A DNA stretch of 64,000 bases from CAINVV01 sp038323575 (GCA_038323575.1 JBBQHB010000006.1:1-64000); one strand, 5' to 3'; shown: positions 28,363 to 38,231, numbered from the stretch's first letter. Notes: a model not told the origin generated them from the letters alone. Translations and numbers: made by a program.

Positions 28363-30318
28363 ATGCTTAAACTTCAAATCTGTTTATTTGCAGCCATCGC
28401 ACTAACAATCAATACGGTTAGCTGCTTTGCACAAACTCCTTCACCGGGAAAGGATGGATTTGTATTGCTCCTATCGAGGCTAAACCTGGATGCAAAAGGA
28501 CTGGAAGAGGTAAAACTGACAAAGGAAAATCCGGAACAGGCCATACTGAATCTGCTTAAATACTACCAGGTACGCACATCAGTCAAACACCCTGTTGACC
28601 CGGGACTTAAGGGTGAAGCTTTGGGGAAATCAGTAACGGACAGAGAACTTCGGGTTGCCGATAATGCCCTGAAACATATTTTCGTAGGTCAGTCGGCCTA
28701 TCCGCCCTACTTTTGCGGAGATGACATCGACTGGGGTACCCGCCCGGTACCCGACAACGAGTGGGTCTGGCAGCTGAACCGCATGTATTTTTGGGATTCC
28801 ATGGCTTCGGCCTACTGGCATACCGGCGACGAGAAATATGCCGAAGAGTGGTGCAAACAGCTGGTCGGCTGGACCATCAAAAACCCCAACAACACAGATC
28901 ACAAATATGCCTGGCGTTCCATCGAAGCCGGCATCCGGGGTAACCGCTGGACTGCCCTGTTTCAGTATTTCCTCCAATCGCCCCATTTCACCCCTGAGGT
29001 ACTCGCCGCATTCCTGAACAGCTGTTTTGACCATGCCGACTACCTCATGACCCGCTACAGTGCGAAAAGCAATTGGGGATTGATGGAAGCCGAAGGAATG
29101 GCTTATATCGCCATGACTTTCCCCGAATTCAAAGATTCTGAGAAATGGCTTACAGAAGCGATAAGCAGGCTGAATAAAGAAATTGACAACCAGGTATATC
29201 CTGACGGGCAGCAACGCGAACTGGCCATGGGTTACCACCTGGGATGCATTGATTGGTTCTTACGGACTTATGATCTGGCTAAAATAAACGGAAGAACGGA
29301 TGCTTTCCCTCCCTCCTACGTCGGGAAAGTTCAAAAAATGTGCGAAGTACCTATGAAAATCTGTCATCCCGACGGTACCAATGCCCAGTTTGGCGATGCA
29401 TGGGAAGGAGCTCCCGGACAGCACAAAAAGAAATTCCAGGGATGGGCAGAGCGGTTTAACCGCCCGGATTTTTTATTCATGGCAACTGAAGGAAAAGAAG
29501 GTGTTAAACCCGACTCAACTGCTTACGCCCTGCCATACAGCGGATTGTATTCGATGCGCAGCTCGTGGGATCCTGCAGCGATATGCCTGATACTGAAATG
29601 CGGACCAGACGGCGGCGGCCATTGCCAGCCCGACAACGGCACCTTTGAACTGTCGGCCGGTGGCAGAAACCTGATGCCCGACGGAGGAAGCTATATCTAC
29701 AGTGGTGATCCGGAAAACCGCGCATGGTTCAGGCAGACAAAGGTACATCAGACGCTGACGCTGGATGGTGCCAACTCCTTATATAAGCCTGAACTGCTGC
29801 TTTGGAAACCCGGAAAAACAGAGGACATTCTGGTGGTCGAAAATAAAAGCTACAACAACCTCACCCATCGGCGTTCTGTTTTCTTTGTGGATAAAAGGTA
29901 TTTCATACTGGTTGATGATGCCATCGGCAATGCCACCGGCAATTTGGACCTTCATTTTCAGCTATCGCCGGGTGTCGCGCTTTTTAACCGCGACGAATTA
30001 AAAGTAGTTTCTGATTTCAAGGAAGGCTGGAACGTTTTGGTAAAAACAACTCCGCAAACCGGAATTGAACTGGACGAGGAAGAAGGTCAGGTTTCATTTG
30101 CCTATACAAAAAAAGAACCCCGACCTGCATTTCATTTCCGGATCAATAAAACTGCAGCGGATACCAATGTGCGGTTCATCACCCTGGTGGCGCCGTTTGA
30201 AAAGAAAATGCCTGAAATTAAAATCAGGCTGGTCAGTAAACCCGGAATTGTCTGCGGTGAACTCAAACTCGAAATAACTGAAAATGGGAGAAAAAAACAG
30301 ATAGGGTATTCACTTTAA
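28363..30318 (+). CDS. PL12-type heparinase II/III-family lyase
   Basis: A 651-aa secreted protein (signal peptide to CFAQ, about 24). It has the Hepar_II_III_N toroid and C-terminal beta-sandwich typical of PL12 (heparin-sulfate lyase HepIII type). The catalytic signature is complete: Asn237 in KSNWGLME, Tyr291 in ELAMGYHLGC and His420 in GGGHCQPDN. The block DDIDWGTRPVPDNEWVWQLNRM (120-141) is also characteristic. Known PL12 members prefer low-sulfated heparan, but substrate in this divergent member cannot be inferred. The reading frame ends 20 bp before the ATG chosen for lyase B, so the two are co-transcribed. Confidence 0.9.
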   Translation: MLKLQICLFAAIALTINTVSCFAQTPSPGKDGFVLLLSRLNLDAKGLEEVKLTKENPEQAILNLLKYYQVRTSVKHPVDPGLKGEALGKSVTDRELRVADNALKHIFVGQSAYPPYFCGDDIDWGTRPVPDNEWVWQLNRMYFWDSMASAYWHTGDEKYAEEWCKQLVGWTIKNPNNTDHKYAWRSIEAGIRGNRWTALFQYFLQSPHFTPEVLAAFLNSCFDHADYLMTRYSAKSNWGLMEAEGMAYIAMTFPEFKDSEKWLTEAISRLNKEIDNQVYPDGQQRELAMGYHLGCIDWFLRTYDLAKINGRTDAFPPSYVGKVQKMCEVPMKICHPDGTNAQFGDAWEGAPGQHKKKFQGWAERFNRPDFLFMATEGKEGVKPDSTAYALPYSGLYSMRSSWDPAAICLILKCGPDGGGHCQPDNGTFELSAGGRNLMPDGGSYIYSGDPENRAWFRQTKVHQTLTLDGANSLYKPELLLWKPGKTEDILVVENKSYNNLTHRRSVFFVDKRYFILVDDAIGNATGNLDLHFQLSPGVALFNRDELKVVSDFKEGWNVLVKTTPQTGIELDEEEGQVSFAYTKKEPRPAFHFRINKTAADTNVRFITLVAPFEKKMPEIKIRLVSKPGIVCGELKLEITENGRKKQIGYSL

Positions 30319-30337
30319 ATTGCAATTTACTAAAAAC

Positions 30338-32230
30338 ATGACCATGAAAAGAAAAATTAAATTAATTATCGGGCTGGTATTCCTTGTCGGACTGACTACT
30401 TTGTTCGCCCGGACCTTGAGAAGTCCGAAAGCACCCGAAAATGAACCAAAAAAACTTGAAAACCCGATGACTGTGCAGTATCTCAAACAAAACCTGCGCA
30501 AATCAACGCCCCGGCTGGTGCTGACTCCGGCCATCGAACAAACGCTGAAACAAAAAATTAAAACCGATCCGGTAGTCAAAAACTATTTTGCGGCCATGAA
30601 GCTGAATGCGGACCAGGTAGTGAAACAGAATCTGCTTACCCGCAAACTGGAGGGCCGCCGGCTGCTCGGTACTTCCCGTGAAATGCTTTACCGGATGAAC
30701 ATCCTGGCCATGGTCTACAGGATGGAGAAGAATCCGGCAATCCTGAAAAGAATTACGGAAGAGTTAACGGCTGTGTGTAATTTCACAGACTGGAACCCCT
30801 CCCACTTCCTCGATGTAGCCGAAATGTCGATGGCCGTGGCCATCGCCGTCGACTGGACCGGAAAAGACCTAGCAGGAAAAACAGTTGCAATGGCAAAGAA
30901 ATCACTGATCGAAAAGGGAATCAAACCCAGCTATGCAGAAAAAGGAATGGGATGGATCAAAGGCACCAACAACTGGAACCAGGTTTGCAACGGGGGAATG
31001 ATCGCCGCCTCCATCGCCATCGCGGACATAGATCCCGAACTGGCCGCCAAAACCATTGCGCATTCCCTCGACGGGATGCCTTATGCCCTGCAGGAATATG
31101 CCCCGGATGGCGTCTATCCTGAAGGTTCCACCTACTGGGGATACGGAACAAGTTTTTCGATCACCACTTCCTCTATGCTGACCAGCGCTTTCGGTTCCGA
31201 CTTCGGATTGGCCGACTATCCGGCCTTCCTGAAAAGCGCAGATTTTCGCCTGCTGAGCATTGCTCCTTCCGGCTACTATTTCAATTATGCCGACTGCGGT
31301 GACAAAAGCAGCGATGAGGGCGATATCCCACTGGCATGGTTTGCTGTCAAAACAGGAAATTCCGCTTATCTCGATAAGGCAAAATATTTAATGTCAGCCG
31401 AATCGATGGGGAAATTACCCCGTATAGCAGGTCCCGGCCTCGTTTGGTTGTCTGAATTCAAAGCCACAACATCAACTGTTTTGCCACTTGCCTGGAAGGG
31501 AGACGGAATGAACCCGATCGTTATTTTCCGTGGAGGCGATAAAGATCCGGGTCAATATTATTTTGGCGGGAAAGGCGGCAGGGCAACCTCCAGCCATGGC
31601 AATATGGATGCGGGTTCATTTGTATTTGAACTGGACGGCGTACGCTGGTCTGTCGATCCGGGAAACCAGAGCTACAACGAAATTGAACAGACCGGCTTCG
31701 ACCTGTGGGGCAACTGTCAGGATTGCCAGCGCTGGATCCTGCTCACAAAAAACAATTTCGGTCACAGCACGATAACCGTTAACAACGCACTGTTCGTGAA
31801 CAACGGCTTTGCCACGTTAACCGGATTCAAAGACGGTGAAACTCCGGAGGCCTCATTCAACCTGAGTGCCGTTTATGGTGCAAACCTCAAAAGCGCCAGC
31901 CGCCGGTTTGTGAAAGAAAACAACCGTTCCATCCTGATCGAAGACCGGTTCTCTACCAACAAAGCGACGCAGTCCCTTACCTGGCAAATGATGACTACTG
32001 CTGATGTGGAAATCGTCAAAGGCGGAGCCATCCTCCGGCAGGAGGGCAAGGAATTGAAACTGGATAATCTCTCCAATCCGGAGTTGATGGTATCTGTTGT
32101 TTCCCTTGATCCGCCACCATTCTACCTCGACCGCAAAATAGCCGGATTGAAACGGATTGAAATCCGCATGCCCGCATACGTGGTGAAAAATGAGGAGGGG
32201 AGTTTCAGGGTACGTTTATCCGGCAAATAA
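30338..32230 (+). CDS. Heparinase II/III-fold polysaccharide lyase B
   Basis: A 630-aa paralog of lyase A. ATG at 30338 (or at 30344) is chosen because it gives a compact basic-hydrophobic leader (MKRKIKLIIGLVFLVG); a TTG further upstream is not convincing. Landmarks: WNPSHFLDVAEM (152-163), NNWNQVCNGG (211-220), PEGSTYWGYGTS (261-272, Tyr266), SSHGNMDAGSF (418-428, His420) and VDPGNQSYNE. It shares with lyase A the LxNPMTVQYLKQNL start of the mature region and an IAGLKRIEIRMPAYV ending, so the pair is a duplication whose copies now sit about 10 kb apart in one operon. A recent tandem copy is unlikely given the divergence. Family is PL21/PL35-like, not resolved. Confidence 0.88.
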   Translation: MTMKRKIKLIIGLVFLVGLTTLFARTLRSPKAPENEPKKLENPMTVQYLKQNLRKSTPRLVLTPAIEQTLKQKIKTDPVVKNYFAAMKLNADQVVKQNLLTRKLEGRRLLGTSREMLYRMNILAMVYRMEKNPAILKRITEELTAVCNFTDWNPSHFLDVAEMSMAVAIAVDWTGKDLAGKTVAMAKKSLIEKGIKPSYAEKGMGWIKGTNNWNQVCNGGMIAASIAIADIDPELAAKTIAHSLDGMPYALQEYAPDGVYPEGSTYWGYGTSFSITTSSMLTSAFGSDFGLADYPAFLKSADFRLLSIAPSGYYFNYADCGDKSSDEGDIPLAWFAVKTGNSAYLDKAKYLMSAESMGKLPRIAGPGLVWLSEFKATTSTVLPLAWKGDGMNPIVIFRGGDKDPGQYYFGGKGGRATSSHGNMDAGSFVFELDGVRWSVDPGNQSYNEIEQTGFDLWGNCQDCQRWILLTKNNFGHSTITVNNALFVNNGFATLTGFKDGETPEASFNLSAVYGANLKSASRRFVKENNRSILIEDRFSTNKATQSLTWQMMTTADVEIVKGGAILRQEGKELKLDNLSNPELMVSVVSLDPPPFYLDRKIAGLKRIEIRMPAYVVKNEEGSFRVRLSGK

Positions 32231-32307
32231 GCTGCATAAATAAAATACTGTTATAGGAATTTCCGGATATTGTTCTGTAGCCTTAGAAACTTCAATTTAT
32301 TCATATT

Positions 32308-34458
32308 ATGACACTTAAGTTCAAAATATTTTCAATTACATTTCTTTTCATCCTCCTCTGTTCGGCAGCTCAGGCAAAAACTACAGACCTGGAACTCCTC
32401 CGCAAAAAGGTGATAGCCGAAGTGATGGACAACACGGTGAACGAATCCAGGGTCAGGGATCTGATGGCCACACTCCAACCCGACGGAACCTGGCCCGGGA
32501 TTGATTACAAGGATGTATCGAATACCGGGTTCCAGCACGGCCGGCACCTCAGTAACATGTTAGAGATGAGCAGGGCCTACGAAAAGAAAGGGACCAAACT
32601 GAAAGGTGATCCCAAACTAAAAAAGGCGATATGGTCATCCCTCAACTACTGGCTGGCCAATGATTTTATCTGTGAAAACTGGTGGTGGAACCAGATTGGT
32701 ACACCCGGCTCCCTCATCAGCCTTCTGCTGATCATGGATACGGATTTAACCAAAGAACAGGTGGACAAAACGCTGCCGATGGTTGGCAGGGCGCACCTGA
32801 ATGCTTCCGGAGCCCGTCCGAGCGGCGACCGGATCAAAATCGCCGGTATCCTGGCCAAAACTCTGCTCTTCAAACGCGACGAGGCACAATTCAATGAAGT
32901 CATCAAAGTGATCGAAGGCGAGATCAAATTTGCCACTGGCCGAGGCATGCAGTACGATTACAGTTTCCACCACCGCGAAGACAGGGTCAACAACACCATT
33001 TCCTACGGATTGGGTTATGCCGATGCTTTTGCCGAATGGGCGGCCTTTGTTTCCGGAACAAAATATAAATTCTCCGATCCTGCTATCCATCAATTGACGG
33101 ATTATTACCTGGACGGAATATGCAAAATGCTGGTTTACGGCAAATATCCCGATACGGGCGCCAGGAACCGCGACATTACCCGGGCAGATGGTGAAAGGGG
33201 CTTCGGAACCGCAACGCCCGAAAGGTTGCTGAAAGCAAGTGATTACCGCAAAAAAGAGTTGGTAGATATCATCAAAATCCGCCGTAACGAGCCGGTTACC
33301 CCGGTATCATTCGCCACTTTTTTCTGGCAATCCGAACATTTCACCTTTCAGCGGCCCGACTTTTTTACCTCGGTCAGGATGTACTCTTCCCGCGACTACA
33401 ACATGGAAATGCCCTACAACGGCGAAGGTTTGATGAACCACCACCGCGGCGACGGCACCAACTACATCTCCCGGACCGGAAAAGAATACCTGGACCTGGC
33501 TCCTGTAAACGACTGGCAAAAAATCCCGGGAACCACAGTGGTCCAAAAACCTTCACTTCCTTCAGAAAAGGAAATTCAAAAGAAAGGGCTGACTGATTTT
33601 GTAGGAGCAGCAACCGACGGCAAATACGGTGTAGTGGCCTTCGACTTCAAGAGTCCGCACGACCCGCTGGAAGCCAAAAAATCGTGGTTCTTTTTCGACC
33701 ATGAATATGTTTGCCTGGGCGCAGGAATAACGGCAACGAGCAATCTCCCTGTCGCTACAACCCTGAACCAGTGCCTGTTGCTCAGTCCTGTTGTGGTGAT
33801 GAGTGATCATAAAATATCTGTTATTGAAAAGGGAGACCGGAAATTAACCAATGTGGATTGGGTTTTACAGGATGGTGTCGGGTATCTTTTCCCAAAACCG
33901 GCAAATGTAAATCTGATGAACCAGGCGCAAAGCGGAAGCTGGTACAAAATCAACCACCAGTCTGATTCACCGAAAGAAGAAGTCAGCAAGGATGTATTCA
34001 AACTTTGGATAGATCACGGTCCGCGGCCGCAGAATGCAGGCTATGCCTACATCGTCATTCCTTCAACGACAGAAAAGGAAATGGAAAACCAACCCGGCAG
34101 GGAGGTCAAAATCTTATCCAACACCGGAGATATTCAGGCCGTCCAACATTCCGGACTGAACATCACCCAGGTAATCTTCTATACTTCAGGCGTAATCCGG
34201 GTTTCAGGCAGCCTCTGGATCGGCATGGACAGTCCGGGCGTCGTGATGGTCAAAACCGAAGGTGCTGCTGTCAAACAGATCACGGTAGCTGATCCTTCCC
34301 GCAAACTGGGTAAAATTCACCTGACCGTAACCGGAAAAACCGAAAAAAGCGGGGATAATTTTATATCTTCGTGGAACAACGCAAAGCAAACCAGCGAAAT
34401 AGCCATCGATCTGCCGCAAACTGTCTATGCCGGCAAAAGCGTTACGATAGAATTATGA
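32308..34458 (+). CDS. PL8-family polysaccharide lyase 1
   Basis: A 716-aa secreted enzyme (signal peptide to AQA, about 23). An incomplete helical toroid (about 30-340) carries NYWLAND and ENWWWNQIGTPGS (123-135). The active-site segment is YDYSFHHREDRVNNTISYG (216-234; His221/His222, Tyr233). The remainder is the PL8 super-sandwich (MPYNGEGLMNHHRGDGTNYISR starting near 370, GLTDFVGAATDGKYGVVAFDF, FFDHEYVCLGAGI). PL8 enzymes act on chondroitin, hyaluronan, xanthan and related glucuronate-containing polymers. Spacing of His to Tyr differs from the canonical chondroitinase AC/xanthan lyase arrangement, which is found in the second PL8 at 54923. It is followed by a large palindrome. Confidence 0.9.
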   Translation: MTLKFKIFSITFLFILLCSAAQAKTTDLELLRKKVIAEVMDNTVNESRVRDLMATLQPDGTWPGIDYKDVSNTGFQHGRHLSNMLEMSRAYEKKGTKLKGDPKLKKAIWSSLNYWLANDFICENWWWNQIGTPGSLISLLLIMDTDLTKEQVDKTLPMVGRAHLNASGARPSGDRIKIAGILAKTLLFKRDEAQFNEVIKVIEGEIKFATGRGMQYDYSFHHREDRVNNTISYGLGYADAFAEWAAFVSGTKYKFSDPAIHQLTDYYLDGICKMLVYGKYPDTGARNRDITRADGERGFGTATPERLLKASDYRKKELVDIIKIRRNEPVTPVSFATFFWQSEHFTFQRPDFFTSVRMYSSRDYNMEMPYNGEGLMNHHRGDGTNYISRTGKEYLDLAPVNDWQKIPGTTVVQKPSLPSEKEIQKKGLTDFVGAATDGKYGVVAFDFKSPHDPLEAKKSWFFFDHEYVCLGAGITATSNLPVATTLNQCLLLSPVVVMSDHKISVIEKGDRKLTNVDWVLQDGVGYLFPKPANVNLMNQAQSGSWYKINHQSDSPKEEVSKDVFKLWIDHGPRPQNAGYAYIVIPSTTEKEMENQPGREVKILSNTGDIQAVQHSGLNITQVIFYTSGVIRVSGSLWIGMDSPGVVMVKTEGAAVKQITVADPSRKLGKIHLTVTGKTEKSGDNFISSWNNAKQTSEIAIDLPQTVYAGKSVTIEL

Positions 34459-34461
34459 AAT

Positions 34462-34503
34462 GTTGCATGTAGAGACGTTGCATGCAACGTCTCTACATGC
34501 AAC
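34462..34503. repeat. 42-bp perfect palindrome
   Basis: Centred on TTGCATGCAA and flanked by GTAGAGAC/GTCTCTAC, this sequence reads identically on both strands with no loop. A second half-copy (TGCAACGTCTCTAC) continues to 34512. It starts four bases after the PL8 stop codon, so it may act as a bidirectional 3' stabiliser or terminator. Similar GTAGAGACGTTGCATG elements are dispersed in Bacteroidota genomes (general knowledge). Confidence 0.75.
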
Positions 34504-34574
34504 GTCTCTACCTACGGTTAATTAGTTAAATTCGAAAATCATCACATCAACCAATCAACTAATCAGCTAATCAG

Positions 34575-34622
34575 CTAATCATCACATCTGCTAATCATCA
34601 CATCTGCTAATCAACACATCCA
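34575..34622. repeat. Three tandem 16-bp units upstream of lyase C
   Basis: CTAATCATCACATCTG occurs twice exactly and once imperfectly, preceded by a partial AATCAGCTAATCAG run. It ends 4 bp before the ATG at 34627. It occupies the leader/translation-initiation region of lyase C, so copy-number change could affect expression; that is an inference. Confidence 0.7.
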
Positions 34623-34626
34623 CCCC

Positions 34627-36500
34627 ATGAACTTCCAAAAAGCATTAATCATCACTTTATTGTGCTTTCCCTAACGGGTATTTCGCATGCACAAAAAGAT
34701 CTTTCTGCCGATATCGGCAAAGCCGTTCCGCACCCCCGAATACTGCTGCTGGCCGGTGAAGATGACCTGATCAGGCAATCAATTATTTCCAATGCCACGT
34801 GGAAGAAAATGCATGAAACCATCATGTTGTCCTGTGACAACCTCCTGGACAAGCCGCCCATCGAACGCATCCAAATCGGGCGGCGCCTGCTCGACAAATC
34901 CAGGGAAGCGCTTCGCCGCATCTTCCAGCTTTCCTATGCCTGGCGGATGACCGGCGACGAGAAATATTTCCTCCGTGCCGAAAAGGAGATGCTGGCTATT
35001 TCCAATTTCACCGACTGGAATCCCTCCCATTTTCTGGATGTGGCCGAGATGACGATGGCCGTTTCGATCGGTTACGACTGGCTCTACCCCAAACTTTCAG
35101 AAGCATCGCGCAAAACCATCAGCGAGGCCATCACCTACAAAGGTATTTATCCTTCGCTCGACCCGAAATTCAACAGCTGGCTGAATGCCACCAACAACTG
35201 GAACCAGGTATGCAATGCCGGCATTACCTATGGGGCGCTGGCCATTTTTGAAGACCATCCCCAGCTGGCAAAAATACTCTTCGAACGTGCCGTCAAATCT
35301 ATACCGGTCAGCATGAACGAGTACAAACCCGATGGCGCCTATCCCGAGGGTTACGGCTACTGGGGTTACGGAACCTCTTTCAATGTCATGTTCCTGAGCG
35401 CCATTGAAAAGGTATACGGCACTGATTTCGGACTCAACAACACGCCTGGCTTTATGCAGACCGGCAAATTCTTCGAAAACATGTCGGGGGTAACTCCTTT
35501 GATCTTCAACTGGGGTGACAGCGGCCAGGGCGGCGGACTGAGTCCGGCGATGTTTTGGCTGGCACAGAAAAACCAGGATCTGACCCAGTTGTGGGTCGAG
35601 AAAAACTACCTGAAAAAAGATGACTATTCCAGGTTTACCGGTGACAGGCTGATGCCGGCCGTGATGATCTGGGGGAAAGACCTTCCGCTGGACCAGGTGA
35701 CCGAACCGAAACAATTGCTTTGGATGGGACAGGGAGCCAATCCTGTCTGCATGATGCGTACCTCGTGGAGTGATCCGAATGCCATTTTCCTCGGATTCAA
35801 AGCCGGCTCTGCTTCGGTCAACCACGGACACATGGACATCGGCTCCTTCGTCATGGAATCAGACGGGACCAGATGGGCCACGGATTTCGGGATGCAGGAT
35901 TATGAATCGCTCGAATCAAAAGGGATTCAACTCTTCGGCCGTACCCAGGATGCCCAGCGTTGGAGCGTCTTCCGCCTGAACAATTATGCACACAACACCC
36001 TGACCATCAACAAAGATCTTCAACTGGTGAAAGGCTATGCCAAAATTGACAAGTTCTCAGATCAGCCGGGAATGATGTTTGCCCAATCAGATCTGTCAAG
36101 CGTTTATGCAAACCAGCTGGCTTCTGTCCAACGCGGTGCTGCCATCGTGGACAAGAAGTTTGTCGTTATCCGGGATGAACTGGTTGGCACCCAACAACCG
36201 ACAACCGTTCGCTGGACTATGCTGACTTCCGCAACACCCGTTATCAAGGGTAATACCATTTCTTTCAGTAAAGAGGGTCATACCCTGTTGCTCAAGGTCA
36301 ATTCTCCTTCACAGATAAAAATGAAAACCTGGCCAACCGAGCCCACCAACGATTACGATGCTCCAAATCCGGGGAAAACACTGGTCGGATTCGAATTCCA
36401 GCTGAAAGCCAACGAAAAACAAACCATCCAGGTGCAGTTGATTCCGGGGTCTGTAACAAATAAAAAATTCAAATTCAACAAGGATTTGGGCAGTTGGTAA
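34627..36500 (+). CDS. Heparinase II/III-fold polysaccharide lyase C, signal peptide frameshifted
   Basis: The body of this lyase (about 610 aa) is open from a GTG at 34662, but that start removes most of the leader. An ATG at 34627 begins a good signal peptide (MNFQKALIITLLCF) that hits a stop after 15 codons in another frame. Restoring one base near 34667 would give LLCLSLTGISHAQ joined to the mature enzyme. So the gene is either inactivated or mis-sequenced by a 1-bp deletion. Catalytic blocks are intact: FTDWNPSHFLDVAEMTMAV, NNWNQVCNAG, PEGYGYWGYGTS, SVNHGHMDIGSF. It resembles lyase D (DWLYPK motif, PHPRILLL/AHPRLLLT start) more than A and B. Family is PL21/PL35-like. Confidence 0.82.
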
Positions 36501-36512
36501 ATTTTGTATTTC

Positions 36513-36580
36513 TTTCATTGCCGTTGGCTTTAGCCAACGGATCAAGCAATGTAGATTGAAAGAGGGCTTTAGCCAAAAAG
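36513..36580. repeat. MITE-like GGCTTTAGCC element, left half
   Basis: TTTCATTGCCGTTGGCTTTA followed by GCCAACGG and, 28 bp on, GGGCTTTAGCC. It matches the left half of the complete element at 45345-45486 and starts 13 bp after the lyase C stop codon. Confidence 0.7.
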
Positions 36581-36728
36581 TTTTTGGTTGAAGTAAAAAT
36601 ACATTGAAAATAGCACTTGAAATTTCAATTAATTTTAAAATGTTGGTAATTTGTCCTTTGCGTCCTTTGTGATTCTACCTTTGCGGTTAAAAAATCTACT
36701 ATTAATATTGTATCAAAAAATATTCAAA

Positions 36729-38132
36729 ATGAAATTTCCTCTCCATTTTTTTATTGCTCTTTTCTTATCAATTTCGGGATGTGCCCAGACAGAACAGAAT
36801 AAAAATGCGACCATCCTCCTCGACGAAACCAAAAACGCCGAATCGGTCGGGCAGCTCATTCCCATCGACAAAGTCTGGGCCGGCCACCCTGTCGGATTCT
36901 CCCTTGTAACCAGCAAAAGCCGCCAGTACATTGCCTATTACAACGCAGACCGGAACATGGTGGTTGGCCAGCGTAACCTGGATGAGCCGAAATTCAACCT
37001 GACGGTTCTGCCAGCCACCTCCCGCGAAACATCCGGCGGAACCAGCACCGTTCTGGGTTGGGACAGCCACAACAGTGTTACCCTTGGCATTGATCAGGAC
37101 GGATACATCCATTTGTCCGGCAACATGCATGTACACCCACTCACCTACTTCAAAAGCACGAAACCGGATGATATTTCAACGCTCACCCAGGAAATGAAAA
37201 TGGTCGGCTCAAATGAAACCCGCTGCACCTACCCCCATTTCATGAACACCCGCGAGGGCGATCTGATCTTCCACTACCGTGACGGCGCCAGCGGCAACGG
37301 GAACGAGATCTACAACATTTACAACGCCAAGTCCCGTCAATGGCAGCGGCTGTTGGATACGCCGCTTACCGACGGCCAGGGGCTGATGAATGCCTACCAG
37401 ACCCAGCCAACCTTGCTGGCCGACAACTGGTACCATGTCTACTGGGTTTGGCGCGATACGCCCGACTGCTCCACCAACCACGACCTTTCCTACATCAAAA
37501 GTCCCGATCTGAGAACCTGGTACAATGCCTTGGGCGAACAGATCAAACTGCCGGTAACGCTGGATAATAAATCCGTTATCGTTGATCCGATCCCTGTTAA
37601 GGGTGGAATTATTAACCTGGCTGCCAGTCTCTGCTTCGATAAAAACGGAAGTCCGCTGTTTGCCTACCACAAGTACGACCAGGCAGGAAATCTCCAGTTT
37701 TACACAGCCCGCCTCTCTGGTAAAAAATGGATCATCAAACAGCTCACCAACTGGGATTACCGTTGGGAGTTTTCAGGCGGAGGCAGTATCAACAACGATG
37801 TCCGCATCGGCGGGTTCCGCAACCGCGGTGATGGATATTATGAGTTGGACTACAGCCACATCAAGTATGGCAGCGGCACTTTCCTGATCAACGAATCACT
37901 TGAGATCTGCGGGACAGTCAAAAAGCCGGCTCTGCCTGCCGAACTCTCAAAAATTGAGGGCACTTTCCCCGGACTTCAGGTCCGCACAGCGGGCGATACC
38001 GGAACATACAACGACAGCACTACCAGGTACCTGCTGAAATGGGAAACACTTCCCGCCAACCGCGACAAGGCGCCACCTGCACCATGGCCGGCTCCAAGCC
38101 AACTGTATTTGTTTAAACTCTTAAAGAAATAA
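36729..38132 (+). CDS. BNR_4-propeller lyase, PL24/PL25-like lipoprotein
   Basis: The ATG at 36729 gives a 467-aa lipoprotein (ISGC, Cys18); upstream TTG codons add only non-leader residues. The chain is a seven-bladed BNR_4-type propeller. Blocks match PL24/PL25 ulvan-lyase-type active sites: DSHNSVTLGIDQDGYIHLSG (His114), then His134/His136 in NMHVHP, RCTYPHF (Tyr168) and FHYRDGASGNGNEIYN (Arg184). Spacings (His-His 20, Tyr-Arg 16) agree with the PL25 set as I recall it (His123/His143, Tyr188/Arg204). PL24/25 enzymes cleave rhamnosyl-uronate linkages in ulvan. No rhamnosidase or sulfatase is nearby, so a different uronate polymer is possible. Surface display is predicted from the lipobox. 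Confidence 0.85.
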   Translation: MKFPLHFFIALFLSISGCAQTEQNKNATILLDETKNAESVGQLIPIDKVWAGHPVGFSLVTSKSRQYIAYYNADRNMVVGQRNLDEPKFNLTVLPATSRETSGGTSTVLGWDSHNSVTLGIDQDGYIHLSGNMHVHPLTYFKSTKPDDISTLTQEMKMVGSNETRCTYPHFMNTREGDLIFHYRDGASGNGNEIYNIYNAKSRQWQRLLDTPLTDGQGLMNAYQTQPTLLADNWYHVYWVWRDTPDCSTNHDLSYIKSPDLRTWYNALGEQIKLPVTLDNKSVIVDPIPVKGGIINLAASLCFDKNGSPLFAYHKYDQAGNLQFYTARLSGKKWIIKQLTNWDYRWEFSGGGSINNDVRIGGFRNRGDGYYELDYSHIKYGSGTFLINESLEICGTVKKPALPAELSKIEGTFPGLQVRTAGDTGTYNDSTTRYLLKWETLPANRDKAPPAPWPAPSQLYLFKLLKK

Positions 38133-38231
38133 GGATTGAACTACAATGAAATCAATTCATCCCTCCGAACAAATGTCCCAATAGTCCCCTGGGTCACAAA
38201 GTAAAAAAGCTAATACTTAAAATAGAAAAAT

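Noticed and set aside
34575..34622. Short CRISPR-like array
   Set aside because: Three contiguous 16-bp units without spacers; no cas gene in the window.
35097..35831. Long minus-strand open frame (244 codons) inside lyase C
   Set aside because: Antisense shadow of a well-conserved lyase; composition and lack of any recognisable domain argue against coding. Other antisense frames over SusC, PL8 and GH genes were rejected likewise.
36651..36728. Longer N-terminus for the BNR lyase from a TTG
   Set aside because: The added residues are encoded by a dispersed TTTGCG-type repeat and precede a perfect lipoprotein leader beginning at ATG 36729.
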